A DNA stretch of 64,000 nucleotides from Plazaster borealis (lineage: Eukaryota > Echinodermata > Asteroidea > Forcipulatida > Labidiasteridae). Location of the stretch: contig CM037469.1 in NCBI GenBank assembly GCA_021014325.1, forward strand, positions 18,747,701 to 18,811,700, given 5' to 3'. The notes beneath the pieces were generated by a model. It worked only from the letters and a program-made list of their open reading frames with translations. It ran no database searches and was not told the DNA's origin. Position 1 is the stretch's first letter. Every line of letters starts with the position of its first letter. Shown piece after piece: positions 37,133 through 48,889 of this stretch. The position numbers and the translations under genes are program-made.

Positions 37133-38374
37133 TTAGTGTTAACTGATATAATAATTGAATGTGGGAAAAAAGAATATTGTTTTGGTTTTATGCTACACTG
37201 ATGTGTGATAAGCACTGTGTTCACTTAGATGTTCTTTATTGAAATGAACTGTAATTTTATGCACCAAAACATTTTTGGGGGGGGGGGCCTAAGTTTCCAT
37301 ACTTCAGTTTAATCAAGGAGAACACATTTGTTGTTCAGAGAAGTATTCCTCTTAATATTTGATTAGTAATGGGGAAGGAGGCAAGAAAATTGGGGAAGTC
37401 CCTCCTCCACCCTGCCTGCCCCCATTCCTCCCTTTTCGGTTTTCTCATGGCATAATAAAGACAAAAAACTACATAATGTGTTATGAAATAAGAAGGAAGA
37501 ACAACTTCACTTGGGTGTAACACAGTAGCTTATTAATGTAGCATTGTGAAACATTGTGAAACAATGTGTTACAAAGTATTACTCAATAGCAGAATGTACC
37601 TGGAATTAAACTGTCCAGCTCTAAGTTCTACAGGGTTTACCACACAAAATGCATAATGAAAAGAAAAGAGGAAACTGCCTAGAACACTTTGTTCAGTGAT
37701 TTTCAGCAAATAAAATGAGGAAAACAGCTGAAAGGTTGCATGACTGTACAACTCGCTATATAATACTAGGTATAATTAACAGCATTTTTGGAAATGATTG
37801 GGGTCATTTGGGTGTCTGTCATCCATAAAGCACTGCCAGTAACCAGCTGCTCTTTCCCAAAATTACAGTTAAAACCGACAGTTCAGTAACCAACATTCCT
37901 CAGTTGAAGAAATGACCTTGGTCAGCCATTTTTATAAATATTCAACCACATGCACACCATAAATCATAAATGTTTGCTCTTTTGCACAAGACAATGGTAC
38001 AGTTAGTAAACATACAATGTACATAATGTACAGAACCTTGGCGCTAAGAAAAACTGAACACTAACTGTGAACACAGTCAAATGGATTACCTGTACATGTT
38101 CATGTAACTACTTTTGTGCAGGTACATGACAATTCCATGTACAATCAGATAGAATCAAGTTTAACTTCAATTGATCAACCAAAACAGGTTCCCCTCCCCA
38201 TTCAGGAGTCATGGGGGACCCAGTAAGGTCAGAAGTTTACTGGTCCAGTGACCAGCTACAAAACTCAATTCTCTACAATGTCTAACAGGCAAAGTAAAAC
38301 TGCTGAGTACTACATATTATGTACAGTACTCTGTTCCAATCCACAGTAGATGAAGTCTTGAAGAGCAATTGATA

Positions 38375-38845
38375 TTCTTACTCTCTTTGAATCAATATAA
38401 GATACAGCATTGGTAATGCTGGCAAAACTGTTGCTACTGGTGTGCTTACTCTCTTTGAATCAATATAAAGAACAGCATTGGTAATGCTGGCAAACTGCTG
38501 CTACTGGTATGCTTACTCTCTTTGAATCAATATAAAGAACAGCATTGGTAATGCTGGCAAACTGCTGCTACTGGTATGCTTACTCTCTTTGAATCAATAT
38601 AAGGTACAACATTGGTAATGCTGGCAAACTGCTGCTACTGGTATGCTTACTCTCTTTGAATCAATATAAGGTACAGCATTGGCTATGCTGGCAAAACTGC
38701 TGCTACTGGTATGCTTACTCTCTTTGAATCAATATAAAGAACAGCATTGGTAATGCTGGCAAACTGCTGCTACTGGTATGCTTACTCTCTTTGAATCAAT
38801 ATGAGGTACAGCATTGATTACTTTGGCAAAACAATAGGTAGCTCT
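38375..38845. repeat. 67-bp minisatellite, about seven copies
   Basis: The unit begins ttactctctttgaatcaata and includes 'cattggtaatgctggcaaac' and 'tgctgctactggtatgc'. Copies differ at a few positions; the last is diverged. Confidence 0.95.
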
Positions 38846-39149
38846 AAATCCTATCTCAGGTCTTAGTTCTTATAACTTTTTCCTTTAATAAATAAGTCTT
38901 TATAAATACTGGATGACTTGCATCTCAAACTGTAATGTTGTTTTGAGCTTTATAAATGAGCTGCTTTAATTCCATTTTTACGTCAACTGGACATCAATCA
39001 ATACAGTGACGTCATCCTACCACCATCTTAGAGGTACAATGATGAAATAATGGCTACTTGAAGCTAAGTACAAGGAGCACCTTCCTTCTGACCTCTACAT
39101 GAGGGCACCCCACTACAGTGACGTCCAGAGAGGCGTCCAGAGAGGCCTC

Positions 39150-39285
39150 CGTCACACTTGGCTTGTCTTTGATACCCCTTAAAAATGTCCAAAACTTGAA
39201 GACATTTTAGCAGAGGTGCCTCTTCATCCCTCATAAATATGGCTTTGCTCCTGTCGTGAAATTCTATGCCTATGGACCTGAGGGC
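39150..39285. repeat. R1 fragment, diverged
   Basis: It contains 'cttggcttgtctttgatacc', 'aaaaatgtccaaaacttgaa' and a 'tggctttgctcctgtcgtga' module. Confidence 0.55.
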
Positions 39286-39756
39286 ACTAACATGCCTTTT
39301 AACAATCAAACTATTGTCACCAGCCACACAAGCAAATCAGGCTGAACAAATAATAACTGGTCAAATTCCCTGTATTTCTTTCAGAATCCAATAGGTAGGT
39401 GTCTCATTGCTTGGAATCTAGAGGTCATGACTGGAGATCTGCCTCAGAGGTCACAGGGTTAAATTGTCAGATGGAATTTGGACTGGATAAGCTGGGAGTC
39501 TTACCAGGGTGTAAACTGTAAAAATGGAAGGGCAATTATTGTGAGAGTGCTTGCACAAAGTCTGCAGGTGATCCCCTGCTAGACGTCATTAAACAAAATT
39601 TAAAAATGGAAAAGGCTTTGAGAGGAGCCTTCTAAATGCAATTTTTTTACAGCTGTCATGATCATTAACTACTGGGACACCTGCATTCGTATCACTCAGG
39701 AGCCAATCCCCTCAACCAACCTTCACCAGATACAACCCAAATCCAATATTGAGTAA

Positions 39757-39896
39757 CCAGGCATGCAACTGCAGTTTTTATCTATTTAAAAAAGTAGAAA
39801 GTGCCAGGCACAGCAACCTTTGTAACTGTGTTTTTCAATTTTCAATGGAACAGCTGAGAAAGCAAAAGTGAGGAAATGAAAAGGTTGCATGCCTGG
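39757..39896. mobile_element. R4 short element with terminal inverted repeats
   Basis: The ends are CCAGGCATGCAAC (39757) and GTTGCATGCCTGG (39884-39896), a perfect 13-bp inverted repeat. The interior shares 'gaaagtgccaggcacagcaa' and 'tttttcaattttcaatgg' with 24404-24548 and 60045-60197. It is 140 bp and non-coding, so it is non-autonomous. The target duplication is unclear. Confidence 0.75.
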
Positions 39897-41956
39897 TATT
39901 AAATGCAAACACACAAAAAGTGACCACATCAACATTGAGCAGGGAGGAAAGGAGGTGGTCCCTACAAGTTCTGGTCAAGAATTTGGAATCGATTCACAAG
40001 AAACTATTTAGATCTTTCTCCTTCCTTGATGAAATGTATGCACAGCATCAATCAACCGGCTAACCACCTTGCAAAATGAACAAGTCTTTCATTCTATGAG
40101 TACCGTCAAGCTTTATCCTAATTGACATAATTAGCCAGGCAAATACATTTGAAAAACATGTCTTGTGGTTCAGTTGGCTGCACGCTAACCCTCTTGCTAA
40201 CCCCCTCTCCCTCATCATCATTTGGCAGGCTTAGTGATCATGTTAAAAGAAAAAATCACAGCTATTGATAAGATAGATTAATAGATCTGTAATAAGGATA
40301 TCCTGCTAGGGTTGATCAGGGTCATTGCTGAACCTGATACTGTGGTAGACCCAGGCGGATGTTATTTCTCATATCCAAACAAATAGTTGGCGACATTTTA
40401 GGGAACTTTACCCGCATGTAGTTGGCGAGGCAGCCTCGCATCAGCTGACACATTAGCATCAACTACTTGGTGCAAACTGTTAATTATGTGAAGGTTATGA
40501 TGTTGACACAGAAAGGCACCGTACTGCTGGCTTTTGATGTGGTTTAGTGGTGACATTATTGTAGTTTGACACTCATGTTTTATGAGAAGAATCAATTTCA
40601 AGACATTCTATATAAAAACACACAGATACGTCCAAAGATGGTGGTTATTCCACTACCTCAATGGTTATTATAATGAAGCTTTTTTTTGGGGGGGGGGTGT
40701 TAAGTATTGGGAAAAGTACAACAATAACTTAAGGTGGTAAGTTTTTCAAATCTTACATGTTGGTCCCCTTTTATTTGTTTTCAACAGTGGAACTGCTGGG
40801 CAAATTGCGAGCTTGATGAGTTTACTCAAATGGCTCAAAGGAAATATTGATGAGAAAAATGAAATTACATTTGGTTTTGAAAAATGTCCAAGAAGAGTAA
40901 CGCAGTAACCTCAGGAGTTCAAAATAAAACACTGATGTACACGGAAGGATTACTCCCTCATTCTAGAAGGTGACACAAACTATTTAGAAGGTCAAAATAT
41001 TTGACAAATATTTGTTGGATGGCTGACTGTAGTGCAGTAGCTACAGTACTTAACAGGGGTTGCCCTTCACTTTTTGTTCAACTAGCCAGCAGGACCAGTT
41101 GGCTTGATTTATAACTGGTCCGCAACGTTTTTGACTGGTCCGTCAGTTTTTTTATAACATTTTCCATACTGATATGATTGAAACAATGTCCTGATTTTCG
41201 ATCATCGCTATTTCAATTCAATTAATTGCAACGTCAAGTTAACTATAGTACATTGATAGCCATACTTTATTATGTTAAGACAGTTATTGTGTTCGTTAGG
41301 AGTACGTTTACTTGTTGATGGCGTAACAATTTGGTTGTCATTCATAAAAATGAAAAAAATATTAATAACTTAACTTAACACAGGTGAGATTTTTCAGAAG
41401 CAAATTGGAAATGATCTTTGGATAGTTTCAGTCCATGGATGATGGTTTCAGTATCCAAAGACAGCAAGTCAAAGTATTTCCATGGGACAAGTACTTTTGT
41501 ATGAAAGAAAATGCTTGTGGTTAATTAAAAACAAATAAAACTTGATTAAAAAAAACATGAACTTATTATTGATGATTGTCATTAATCTACGGTACCGAAG
41601 AAGGAGGGTTAGTGTTACGCACGATCGCTGTAGACAATAGCAGTCCTTCCATCACCCCGCAAAATAAACCCCCAAAACAACAAAACAAAATCAAGAAGAG
41701 AAAATCTTACATTATACCATAAAATACTCATTTTGTTCATCCAGAGTGTCCTAAATTGGTCATTTTTTGTAAAGTGAAGCCTACAGATCAGACGTTCTGT
41801 AGTTTTTCCTAAACAACCTAAAATTTCCTGTGCTCTGTTGACCATGCTGTCGACAGAATTTGCGTGCGTACCAACAACGACAATGCTGTGGGTTACAGCG
41901 TGCGCGCACCAGGGATGATGACGTTGCAATTTCGGGGGAATAACCACTTTTCCCGA

Positions 41957-41966
41957 GCATGCGCAG
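41957..41966. promoter_or_regulatory. NRF1-like motif in the CpG-rich block
   Basis: gcatgcgcag matches most of the NRF1 palindrome (GCGCATGCGC) common in CpG-island promoters. It lies within the CpG-rich interior of the long R3 copy. Confidence 0.25.
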
Positions 41967-42028
41967 AAACGTCGGGTCTTTGGTCAAGGCGTTTGTAACT
42001 TGGTTTTGTATGTTATCGCGTAATTTCA

Positions 42029-42084
42029 CCAATAGAGGGCGTTTACTCTCGCGCTATCGAATTGTTCAAAACGCCCTCTAGCGT
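42029..42084. promoter_or_regulatory. Inverted pair of CTCF-like / GAGGGCG motifs
   Basis: AGAGGGCGTTT (42034-42044) and its exact reverse complement (42069-42079) form an 11-bp inverted pair 24 bp apart. In context, CCAATAGAGGGCG is one mismatch from the CTCF core; the second site is a weaker match. The first also contains a CCAAT box. Confidence 0.3.
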
Positions 42085-42163
42085 TCACTGTTTATTGCAT
42101 TTATTGTCGCACGCAAAGTAACGAAATAAAAGACTACAAGCCTGTAAATTGGAAACGGTGTGT

Positions 42164-42177
42164 CGCACGATCGTGCG
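42164..42177. repeat. 14-bp perfect palindrome
   Basis: cgcacgatcgtgcg, with four CpGs, next to tgtacatgtaca. Confidence 0.9.
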
Positions 42178-42429
42178 TTGTGTACATGTACATCGTGATC
42201 GTTATGTGTTGCGCGTTTCGCGGCCCTTATATTTTTGACTGGCCAGCCGGACCATTTGGCAAGGTGTTTCGGCTGGTCCGCCGCCGTTTCAACTGGCATT
42301 TGGCCAGCGGACCACCGCTAAGGTCGAACCCTGCTAAACACATTAAACCCTGCGTGACCACATACAATGTAAACCTCCCTCATGGTTGGATAAGTTCACT
42401 GAACCACATAATGCACAGCTAGGGCTTAA

Positions 42430-42560
42430 AATACCCACTGGCCAGAGTCCATCAATTTTAGCATTTAGCCAGTAAAAAGCTTGCAACAGAAAAAGTCCTG
42501 TGGGCAAGTGTTTTTACAATTTGGCCAGCAGACCACTGTTAAGGGAAAACTACCTCCATA
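42430..42560. repeat. R3 dispersed repeat copy
   Basis: It contains 'agggcttaaaatacccactg', 'ggccagagtcc' and 'aatttggccagcagaccact'. Confidence 0.6.
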
Positions 42561-44136
42561 CAGTATGTAGCCTGCTTATGCTTTTCAATTCCAAACCTCC
42601 TCTTGAATTTTAGCAAATTATACAACCAATAGGTGTTGTCAAAACTATTTCTGGTCAAGTGAAGTGGCTGAGCTACAGGACCTGTGGTATAGTGGCGATT
42701 GTCTTGAAGTTTAAGTCTGTAAAAGCTTTAAAGCTGGTGAGCTGTAGGTAACTATGAAATGGCTTAAATGTGCTAGGATGTCTGTAATTTTTTTCCCTGA
42801 AGAGTTAAGTTTATCAAATATTGACCTAAAACTGTGAAAGACAAGTGGCTTGACTAAGTATTTCTGGATTGAATGCTTATCCCTAATGGCCACCCAACCC
42901 ATCAAAAACAATAGCTTTTGTTTGATTCTGTTGGACTGAAGATTGCACTATTAAACAGACTATGCTTTACATTGGATCAATCATACCACCATACTATATG
43001 TCAGAGTCGATCAGTTTGAGTGATGAGTTAATACCATAATGGTGTTGGATTTTGTTAGAGTGAGGAAAAATTGTAGTCTATATACCCTATAGGAGTTAGG
43101 CTTTTCATGTTTAAACTCAAAGCATAATTTACATGTAAAAGTATCAACTTTTGCAATAATAACTAAGTAATTATCACTGTCATTTACTACATGTACACAC
43201 ACATCGTATATCAAGTAAAATAGGTCCTACATACTTGTGTACAAACGTGTACATTTTGTAGCAGAACAACCTCCACAGTGACTCAGAGAGGAATTGAACC
43301 TGTGTCCTACATCTTAAAAACAACTCCATTAAGCACTGTAAACGTACCTGGGACAATCCATCACAACTGACTGCCAAATGGATGGCTAATATTTATATAC
43401 ATTAGGTCCTACATGTACATGTAGGCCTACGTTCAACTGGGTTGAGAAGAAGTGTTAGGCCTAAGAGTGCACTGGAGTGGGTATTATATTGCTACACATT
43501 CGTCACAGATTAGGGGCAAAATCTTTCACAGTTACATGTTCAGTGAGTTAAGAGAACACACTTAAGCAATTTTTCATTGACTGCTAACCCAATGGTTTGG
43601 CACAAGGGTATAATGTCCAGTCTATGCCGATCTGGAGGATCAGTATTTTCAAGCGAGAAATTCAAACTGAGCATTCACTGGTGATCGGGCAAGTCATTGT
43701 ACCAGATATTATTCAAATTTAACTCACAAATGGCTTTTGTACCAAGCACACAATGGTACAGTAAGTGCTCACTTGTTGTACTGGTACACACTATTGTACT
43801 GAAGGTACAATAAAGTTTTATAAATAGTTGAACTTCGTCCCTTATTCTTGTTCACAAAGCATACACAAGGAACACTCAAGTGCACTCAAAATGAGGGTTT
43901 TTCTGTGTTATTTTCTGTGCCCAGTGCGGAAGATCCTCTTGAAACGTTTGCACAGTATTGAACAGATGCAGATGAACAATACCTAACACCTATGGCACAT
44001 ACAACATGTTTTATGGCAAACTTCTCCCGCAGACTATATCCAAGATGTGATAAAAGAAGGGAGGAAAAAACACCACAACTAAATCCTGGTCTCGTTCCAA
44101 GAATATTTTTAATGACAATACCAGGCATGTACTCAC

Positions 44137-44788
44137 CGTGAATATACTGAACTTGGTCCCCATTGCCAACAGGAAATGCCTCCCCTTGCTTTATCTCCAG
44201 GTAGAAGACAAACTTCTTATTGGCCTGTCCACTATTCTGGCCAGTGTCCGGCACCTGTCCCTGAGGGGAAATATCTTCCCCTACCCCTACCCCCATGCCC
44301 TGGTAGTCCCCGACTTGTGTCGGTACCCCTACAGCGTTCGTTTGGTAATCCTGTCCAGACGTCGCCACCCCGGGGTAGATTTGATCCGGGGAGGGGTAGT
44401 CTTGGGTATAATCGCCAACCGCTTGTTGACTGTCATATTCCGGGGTGGGGGCGGCATAATCCAATCCGTTTCCGTCCGCCATGTGTCCATCGACATACTC
44501 GGTATAGCCGCTCGGTGCGGTGAGTTGCACTGGGCCGTTGACATACGTAACAGGCATTGGGTTGTTACCAGGCTGGTTCTCCACTGAAGATGACCCATCC
44601 GATGGGTAGCCGTCAGGTCCGTTCTCTAGTATCCCTGGGGGTGTCTTGACGGCATTGCTGAGCGCCGACTCTAACTCACTACTGGTGGAGCTGGTCTCGC
44701 TACTCAGCTGGGTCTGGGGAATGTCATGCATGCTGAGGTGATTGTTCATAATGTTATATGTTCCAATCACAGGCTCCTGTGCAGACAT
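44137..44788 (-). CDS. FNDC3A: FNDC3-like protein, first coding exon (residues 1-217)
   Basis: This exon encodes the N-terminus of an FNDC3-family protein. Vertebrate FNDC3A/B are ER/Golgi-associated proteins with a proline-rich N-terminus, about nine FN3 domains and a C-terminal membrane anchor; they act in cell adhesion and differentiation (Sertoli-spermatid adhesion for FNDC3A, adipogenesis for FNDC3B). The ATG at 44788-44786 is chosen because an in-frame TGA lies nine codons upstream (44815-44813) and no other ATG intervenes. Residues 1-190 are low-complexity, rich in S, G, P, D, Y and Q. Residues 191-218 (KKFVFYLEIKQGEAFPVGNG onward) match the conserved 'VQVNPGEAF' block near the vertebrate N-terminus. 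That block sits near residue 35-60 in vertebrates, so this protein has a long N-terminal extension. The exon ends at a GTGAGT donor (44136-44131), phase 1. Vertebrate A and B paralogues cannot be separated here, so the symbol means family membership. Confidence 0.88.
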
Positions 44789-44926
44789 GATTCCTGGAAT
44801 ATTCCACAATATTCACAGTGTGTGTTGACAATCCTTTGGATGACTCACTGCTGTAATCAATGCTCAGTGTTCTCTGTAGTCCACTTGATCTATAAATCCT
44901 AAGCAACAGGCATCAAGCTCAATCAC
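44789..44926 (-). other. FNDC3A: 5'UTR part of the FNDC3 first coding exon
   Basis: Upstream of the ATG, the minus strand reads back to a good acceptor: a pyrimidine-rich tract ending CTCCATAG, with the AG at 44928-44927. The 138 nt between it and the ATG have stops in the coding frame (TGA at 44815-44813). This indicates a spliced 5'UTR, so the transcript start lies further upstream (above 44927). The sequence -3 of the ATG is A, a moderate Kozak context. Confidence 0.6.
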
Positions 44927-45049
44927 CTATGGAGGAAATAAACAAGACCAGCAGTCAATATCACTCAATGTCAATGTTTGGAAACACCTGGAACAGAACA
45001 ACATACTTGTTGTTTGCACTTGGCCCAATATCAGTGCAACCATGATACA

Positions 45050-45170
45050 GGCCTGATACTTTGGTCTTCTAAAGGCATTAAGGCCAAGGCAGTTTTTCCC
45101 GCAAAGGGCATCTCTATGAGGAAAATGTAAATTTCTACAGGAACATAAGAGGCACCAAGGCAATGACCAG
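45050..45170. repeat. R1 copy that seeds the 21-bp array
   Basis: It starts 'caggcctgatactttggtct', continues 'ttaaggccaaggcagttttt' and 'caaagggcatctctatgagg', and runs directly into the array via 'gaggcaccaaggcaatgacc'. Confidence 0.8.
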
Positions 45171-45580
45171 GGAGCACCAAGACAATAACCAGAGGCACCA
45201 AGGCAATGACCAGAGGCACCAAGGCAATGACCAGGGGCACCAAGGCAATGACCAGGGGCACCAAGGCAATGACCAGGGGCACAAAGGCAATGACCAGAGG
45301 CACCAAGGCAATGACCAGGGGCACCAAGGCAATGACCAGGGGCACCAAGGCAATGACCAGAGGCACCAAGGCAATGACCAGGGGCACCAAGACAATAACC
45401 AGAGGCACCAAGGCAATAAGCAGAGGCACCAAGACAATAACCAGAGGCACCAAGGCAATAACCAGAGGCACCAAGGCAATGACCAGGGGCACCAAGGCAA
45501 TGACCAGGGGCACCAAGGCAATGACCAGGGGCACAAATGCAATGACCAGGGGCACCAAGGCATTGACCAGGGGCACCAAG
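45148..45580. repeat. 21-bp minisatellite amplified from R1
   Basis: About 20 copies of gggcaccaaggcaatgacca + g, with variants gaggcacc, aagacaataa and cataag. The unit is a normal internal module of R1. A 21-bp period keeps several frames open on both strands (HQGNDQG, GTKAMTR, LVPLVIA and CPWSLPW repeats), giving frames of up to 196 codons that are not genes. Confidence 0.95.
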
Positions 45581-45654
45581 CTAATCTCTTTCACAAAAAC
45601 ATTAATTTTAAAACGTCTCATTATGAATTACACAAATCATTTGTTCCAGTCATT

Positions 45655-45745
45655 GTGAAATCAGTGGTTAACTTGGCTAGATTCGAACCCACAACCTTGT
45701 GATTGCAAGTCCTGCAGTCTAACCAACTGACAACAACGGGCACTA
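45655..45745. repeat. tRNA-like sequence, non-functional
   Basis: 'gattcgaacccacaacctt' and 'ctgcagtctaaccaactgac' resemble the 3' half and anticodon-arm side of a tRNA read in reverse. There is no proper acceptor pairing. It is a probable SINE or tRNA relic. Confidence 0.5.
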
Positions 45746-47035
45746 TGTGGCACTATACCCGTGACAAATTCACCATATTGTAAATACACCTATTTTTTAA
45801 TTCCAAACATAGCAGACCCTGACCCTAAATCTGGCTGTAAAACATTTACACATTGTTTTCTATTTTGATTATTAGCAGCACACGGTAACGATTCCATCCT
45901 GTATAGGCCTACACCATGTAACCTGTGACATCACATGTTTACATATAGCCATAGAGTCTGGACTTCCTGTAGGCACAATTTGTACATTACTCAATGGAAG
46001 ACAACATTTTAATGGAGACAGCACTGTACAATTGTTATCAACTTTTGATTGAGAAAGGGGGAATATCTCAAATCTTGTACAGCTGTTATTGTTACAATTC
46101 TTGATTGTGAGTAGCAATTACGATTCACACAAAAATGTGAAAATTCTCATATGTTGTGTAGTATCTTGCCTGCCAGGAAATGCCCTGGAATGCATGACGT
46201 CACTTATTGTGTAAAACATGGTGATAACACCCTACAAAACGCATGAATCTTCTAAGCAGGTAAAAATGAACTTGGAAAAATGCAAAATCTTTACAGTGTA
46301 TACATATAGCTAGTATACAATAACAAGATTAAGACATCCAAACTATAATACATCGTACACATCCTATAGATGTGAAAAACCCAAGCTCTATGATACAAGG
46401 TAAATCAAGACTCACTGTTAATGGGAGGAACTTCATTACAACATGCAAACACATGTCCACTTCCAACATAGTAATATTCCAAATGTGGGGTACACAGAAC
46501 ATCCTCAATCCAACCTCAACATTGCTATAAATACATGACATGCAACATTGCCTGTGAAATCTCAGCTTTGACATGAAATGCATGCATGTTACTCAAGAAG
46601 GACCCCTGTGGGTTTTGGTGGGGTTTTTTTTGTTGTTGTTTTTATTTTGTAAAGGGGGGGGGGTTGGGTTTCAGAATGCAGTCTTCCTTATAGTGTGCAC
46701 ATGAGGTATGCTTGAAACCACCTACAGCCACAGTCAATGTTGTCAAAACAACCCACTGGCCCTGAGTTTTTCCCTCTGCAGCAACAAAACAGCCAATCCT
46801 GGGAAACAGTTCCTATCCTCTGTCAAAGGTCTTGACCTTTGACACAACTGTCCTCCTGGGCTTTTTTTCAACTAATGGGAACCACAGCTGATGAGACAGG
46901 TTTTCAGACAGTGGCAAGATATGTGAAGTACAACCCCAGCAAACCAAAGTAACTGCCATTGATGCCCTCTACTTTTATCATGCTTTCAGCCCCCCCCCCC
47001 CCCACCCCCAGCAGTGACCAGCTAGCAAAATGTTA

Positions 47036-47218
47036 GATAAACCACCTGAGGGCCATACAAAATTCTCAACAAGTGGTCTGGCTGGGTAGTTCAGTTTTAA
47101 AAAACATCCCTACTGAATATGAAATATCTATTGACTAGTAATGATCTTGCTGGTGGACAAGTGAAATGACAAGCTATCTGGGCTCTCTGGCTAGTCATTG
47201 AAAAAGACAAACCCTGGC
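47036..47218. repeat. R3 dispersed repeat, short copy
   Basis: It contains 'aagtggtctggctgggtagt', 'aagtgaaatgacaagctatc' and 'ctggctagtcattgaaaaag', and ends 'acaaaccctgg'. It is closely related to 30190-30366. Confidence 0.7.
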
Positions 47219-48699
47219 TTGGCTAAGATGCCCTTCAGAAAAGATCCTAACACAAATACAAGAAGACCTTTACCACAGGGGGAATTTATGTGCACCCCTT
47301 CCTTCAAACACAAAGTCCAAGTCCTAGCAGCTCAAAAACTACTTCTACGCAGTAGTGGTTTTGGCTGTGTAGAATGGAATCCTTTAGACTCGGAGAGCAG
47401 GGGAGAAAAACAGGAACATGAAAACAAGTAGGCCTACAACAACATTTACAAAGGTTTATCTTCCCAGATTGAAACCCTGTACAGCAGAAACAAATGTGCA
47501 GTGTAACAACAGCTGAAATGTACACGTATGGATGTCTTTTGTACAATGTTCAATACTTGAGAGACCAGACTACACCTACAAAAACTGTAGGAATATGATG
47601 CATGAAAGAACTATAAGAACTACCCCCCCCCCCAACTTCCCACAAGTCATCCTACATTACTCTCATCTTGTAAGACTTACACTGGATGCTGGTTGGTAAT
47701 AAAGTAGTTCACAAGTTGTTAGTTATTCAAAGTATTTAAATTTATATTGATTTGTCTTTTAGACAGTATTGTACTTGAAGGAAAACAATTTTCACTTTTT
47801 ATTTGTAAACTGTCAATAAATAAATTAAAATGAAATTGAACTGAATTGAGTATTTTTGACCATGTATGCAATTATGGGATGCAAAATAAGTAAAACATTT
47901 TTATTGTTGTCATTTTTTTTTCTTTCTTTTTTTTCTTTTTCGGCTATTGATACAGGAAAATAACATAGCAGCAGTAAAAATAAGATAAAACTGTAATTGT
48001 GATTCAAGGAAATTCGCCTTGAAAAGGCCTTCATACTGCACAGTCAATTTTAGGGTCAATTATGTGTAAGTCACTTAAAATATGATCAGGCACCAGAGTA
48101 CATTACTACTCTTCTTCAGCCATACAACACTCCCCCAACCCTCAGCTCAAGCAATTATGTCTCTTCTCATTGAACCCGGATCTAAACATTGATGGGGGAT
48201 AGGACTTTTTCAGTTGCTGCCCCACGTCTCTTAAATGCATTAAGCCTCCACAGGTGACATCTTGCTCATCACTAACTCAATTCAAAATGCCTCTCAAGAC
48301 ATATTAATGTCCCAAGCTTTCTTATAATATTATTCTCATTTTGTTTGCTGAGTTAAGTTGTACTCACAAGTATTGTCTTCTTTTGATTGCGCCTTGAGCA
48401 ACTCTTGGTAAAACTGTGCGCATTGTAAATCTACAATAATATTTATTATAGATACTAAATGTAAACATGAAGTAAAATTTCACTTCAGTGCACATGATTA
48501 ACATAAAATGTATTATATATTGGTCAAGGTCCATAAACTCAGATAAAACTTGCTTCAGTTATAATGTCAATCCCTGATTAGTTTTTTACTTGTTTCTCAG
48601 TTCCCAACTGCCATGGTATTATACATGTAAACATGAGGTTACAGGCTTGAATGATGATCTCAAATTTACCAAGGTCATAAGTTATCATTGTATTCTCCC

Positions 48700-48800
48700 C
48701 ATTTCAGTGGCTGGCTGGCCAAATGCCAACTTAAACAGCTGAAAACTTGTCAATAATCTCTCCAAGTGGCCCCACTCCTGACTGGTAAATTACTTCCCAA
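48700..48800. repeat. R3 fragment
   Basis: It contains 'ctggctggccaaatgccaac' and 'aagtggccccactcctgact'. Confidence 0.6.
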
Positions 48801-48889
48801 AAGTCAAAAACAAAATACAGGATTTGTTATTATCAAAACAAACAAACAAATGACTCCATCTGAAAGCTCAGTGAATATAAAGTTCATAC

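Larger units (their letters stand above)
41053..42335. mobile_element. R3 dispersed repeat, long CpG-rich copy
   Basis: The left part (41053-41150: 'caggggttgcccttcac', 'ccagcaggaccagttggctt') and right part (42230-42335: 'actggccagccggaccattt', 'tttggccagcggaccaccgc', 'ggtcgaaccctg') are the two ends of the short copies at 30190 and 47036. About 1.1 kb of different, CpG-rich DNA lies between them. Both ends begin CAGGG(G)TT when read inward, reminiscent of hAT-type termini, but no 8-bp duplication was seen. Two overlapping minus-strand frames (41615-41947 and 41781-42032) lack ATG starts and match nothing I know. Confidence 0.55.
34700..44136 (-). other. FNDC3 intron 1 (between coding exons 1 and 2)
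   Basis: This is a 9,437-bp intron with a GTGAGT donor and GACAG acceptor. It contains R5 and R6 type repeats (35235-35735), R1 copies, the 67-bp array at 38375-38845, an R4 element at 39757-39896 and the CpG-rich 1.28-kb R3 copy at 41053-42335. I see no convincing coding exon elsewhere in it. The 36130-36950 and 42560-44130 stretches look like plain intron. Confidence 0.8.

Noticed and set aside
41615..42032. Two overlapping minus-strand frames in the CpG-rich block
   Set aside because: The frames open from GTG and TTG, not ATG. One has an internal ATG and a possible GTAAG donor, but no family match, and it lies in repeat DNA.
45031..45702. Open frames of 142-196 codons on both strands (LVPLVIA, HQGNDQG and GTKAMTR repeats)
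   Set aside because: They are produced by a 21-bp tandem array without stop codons.
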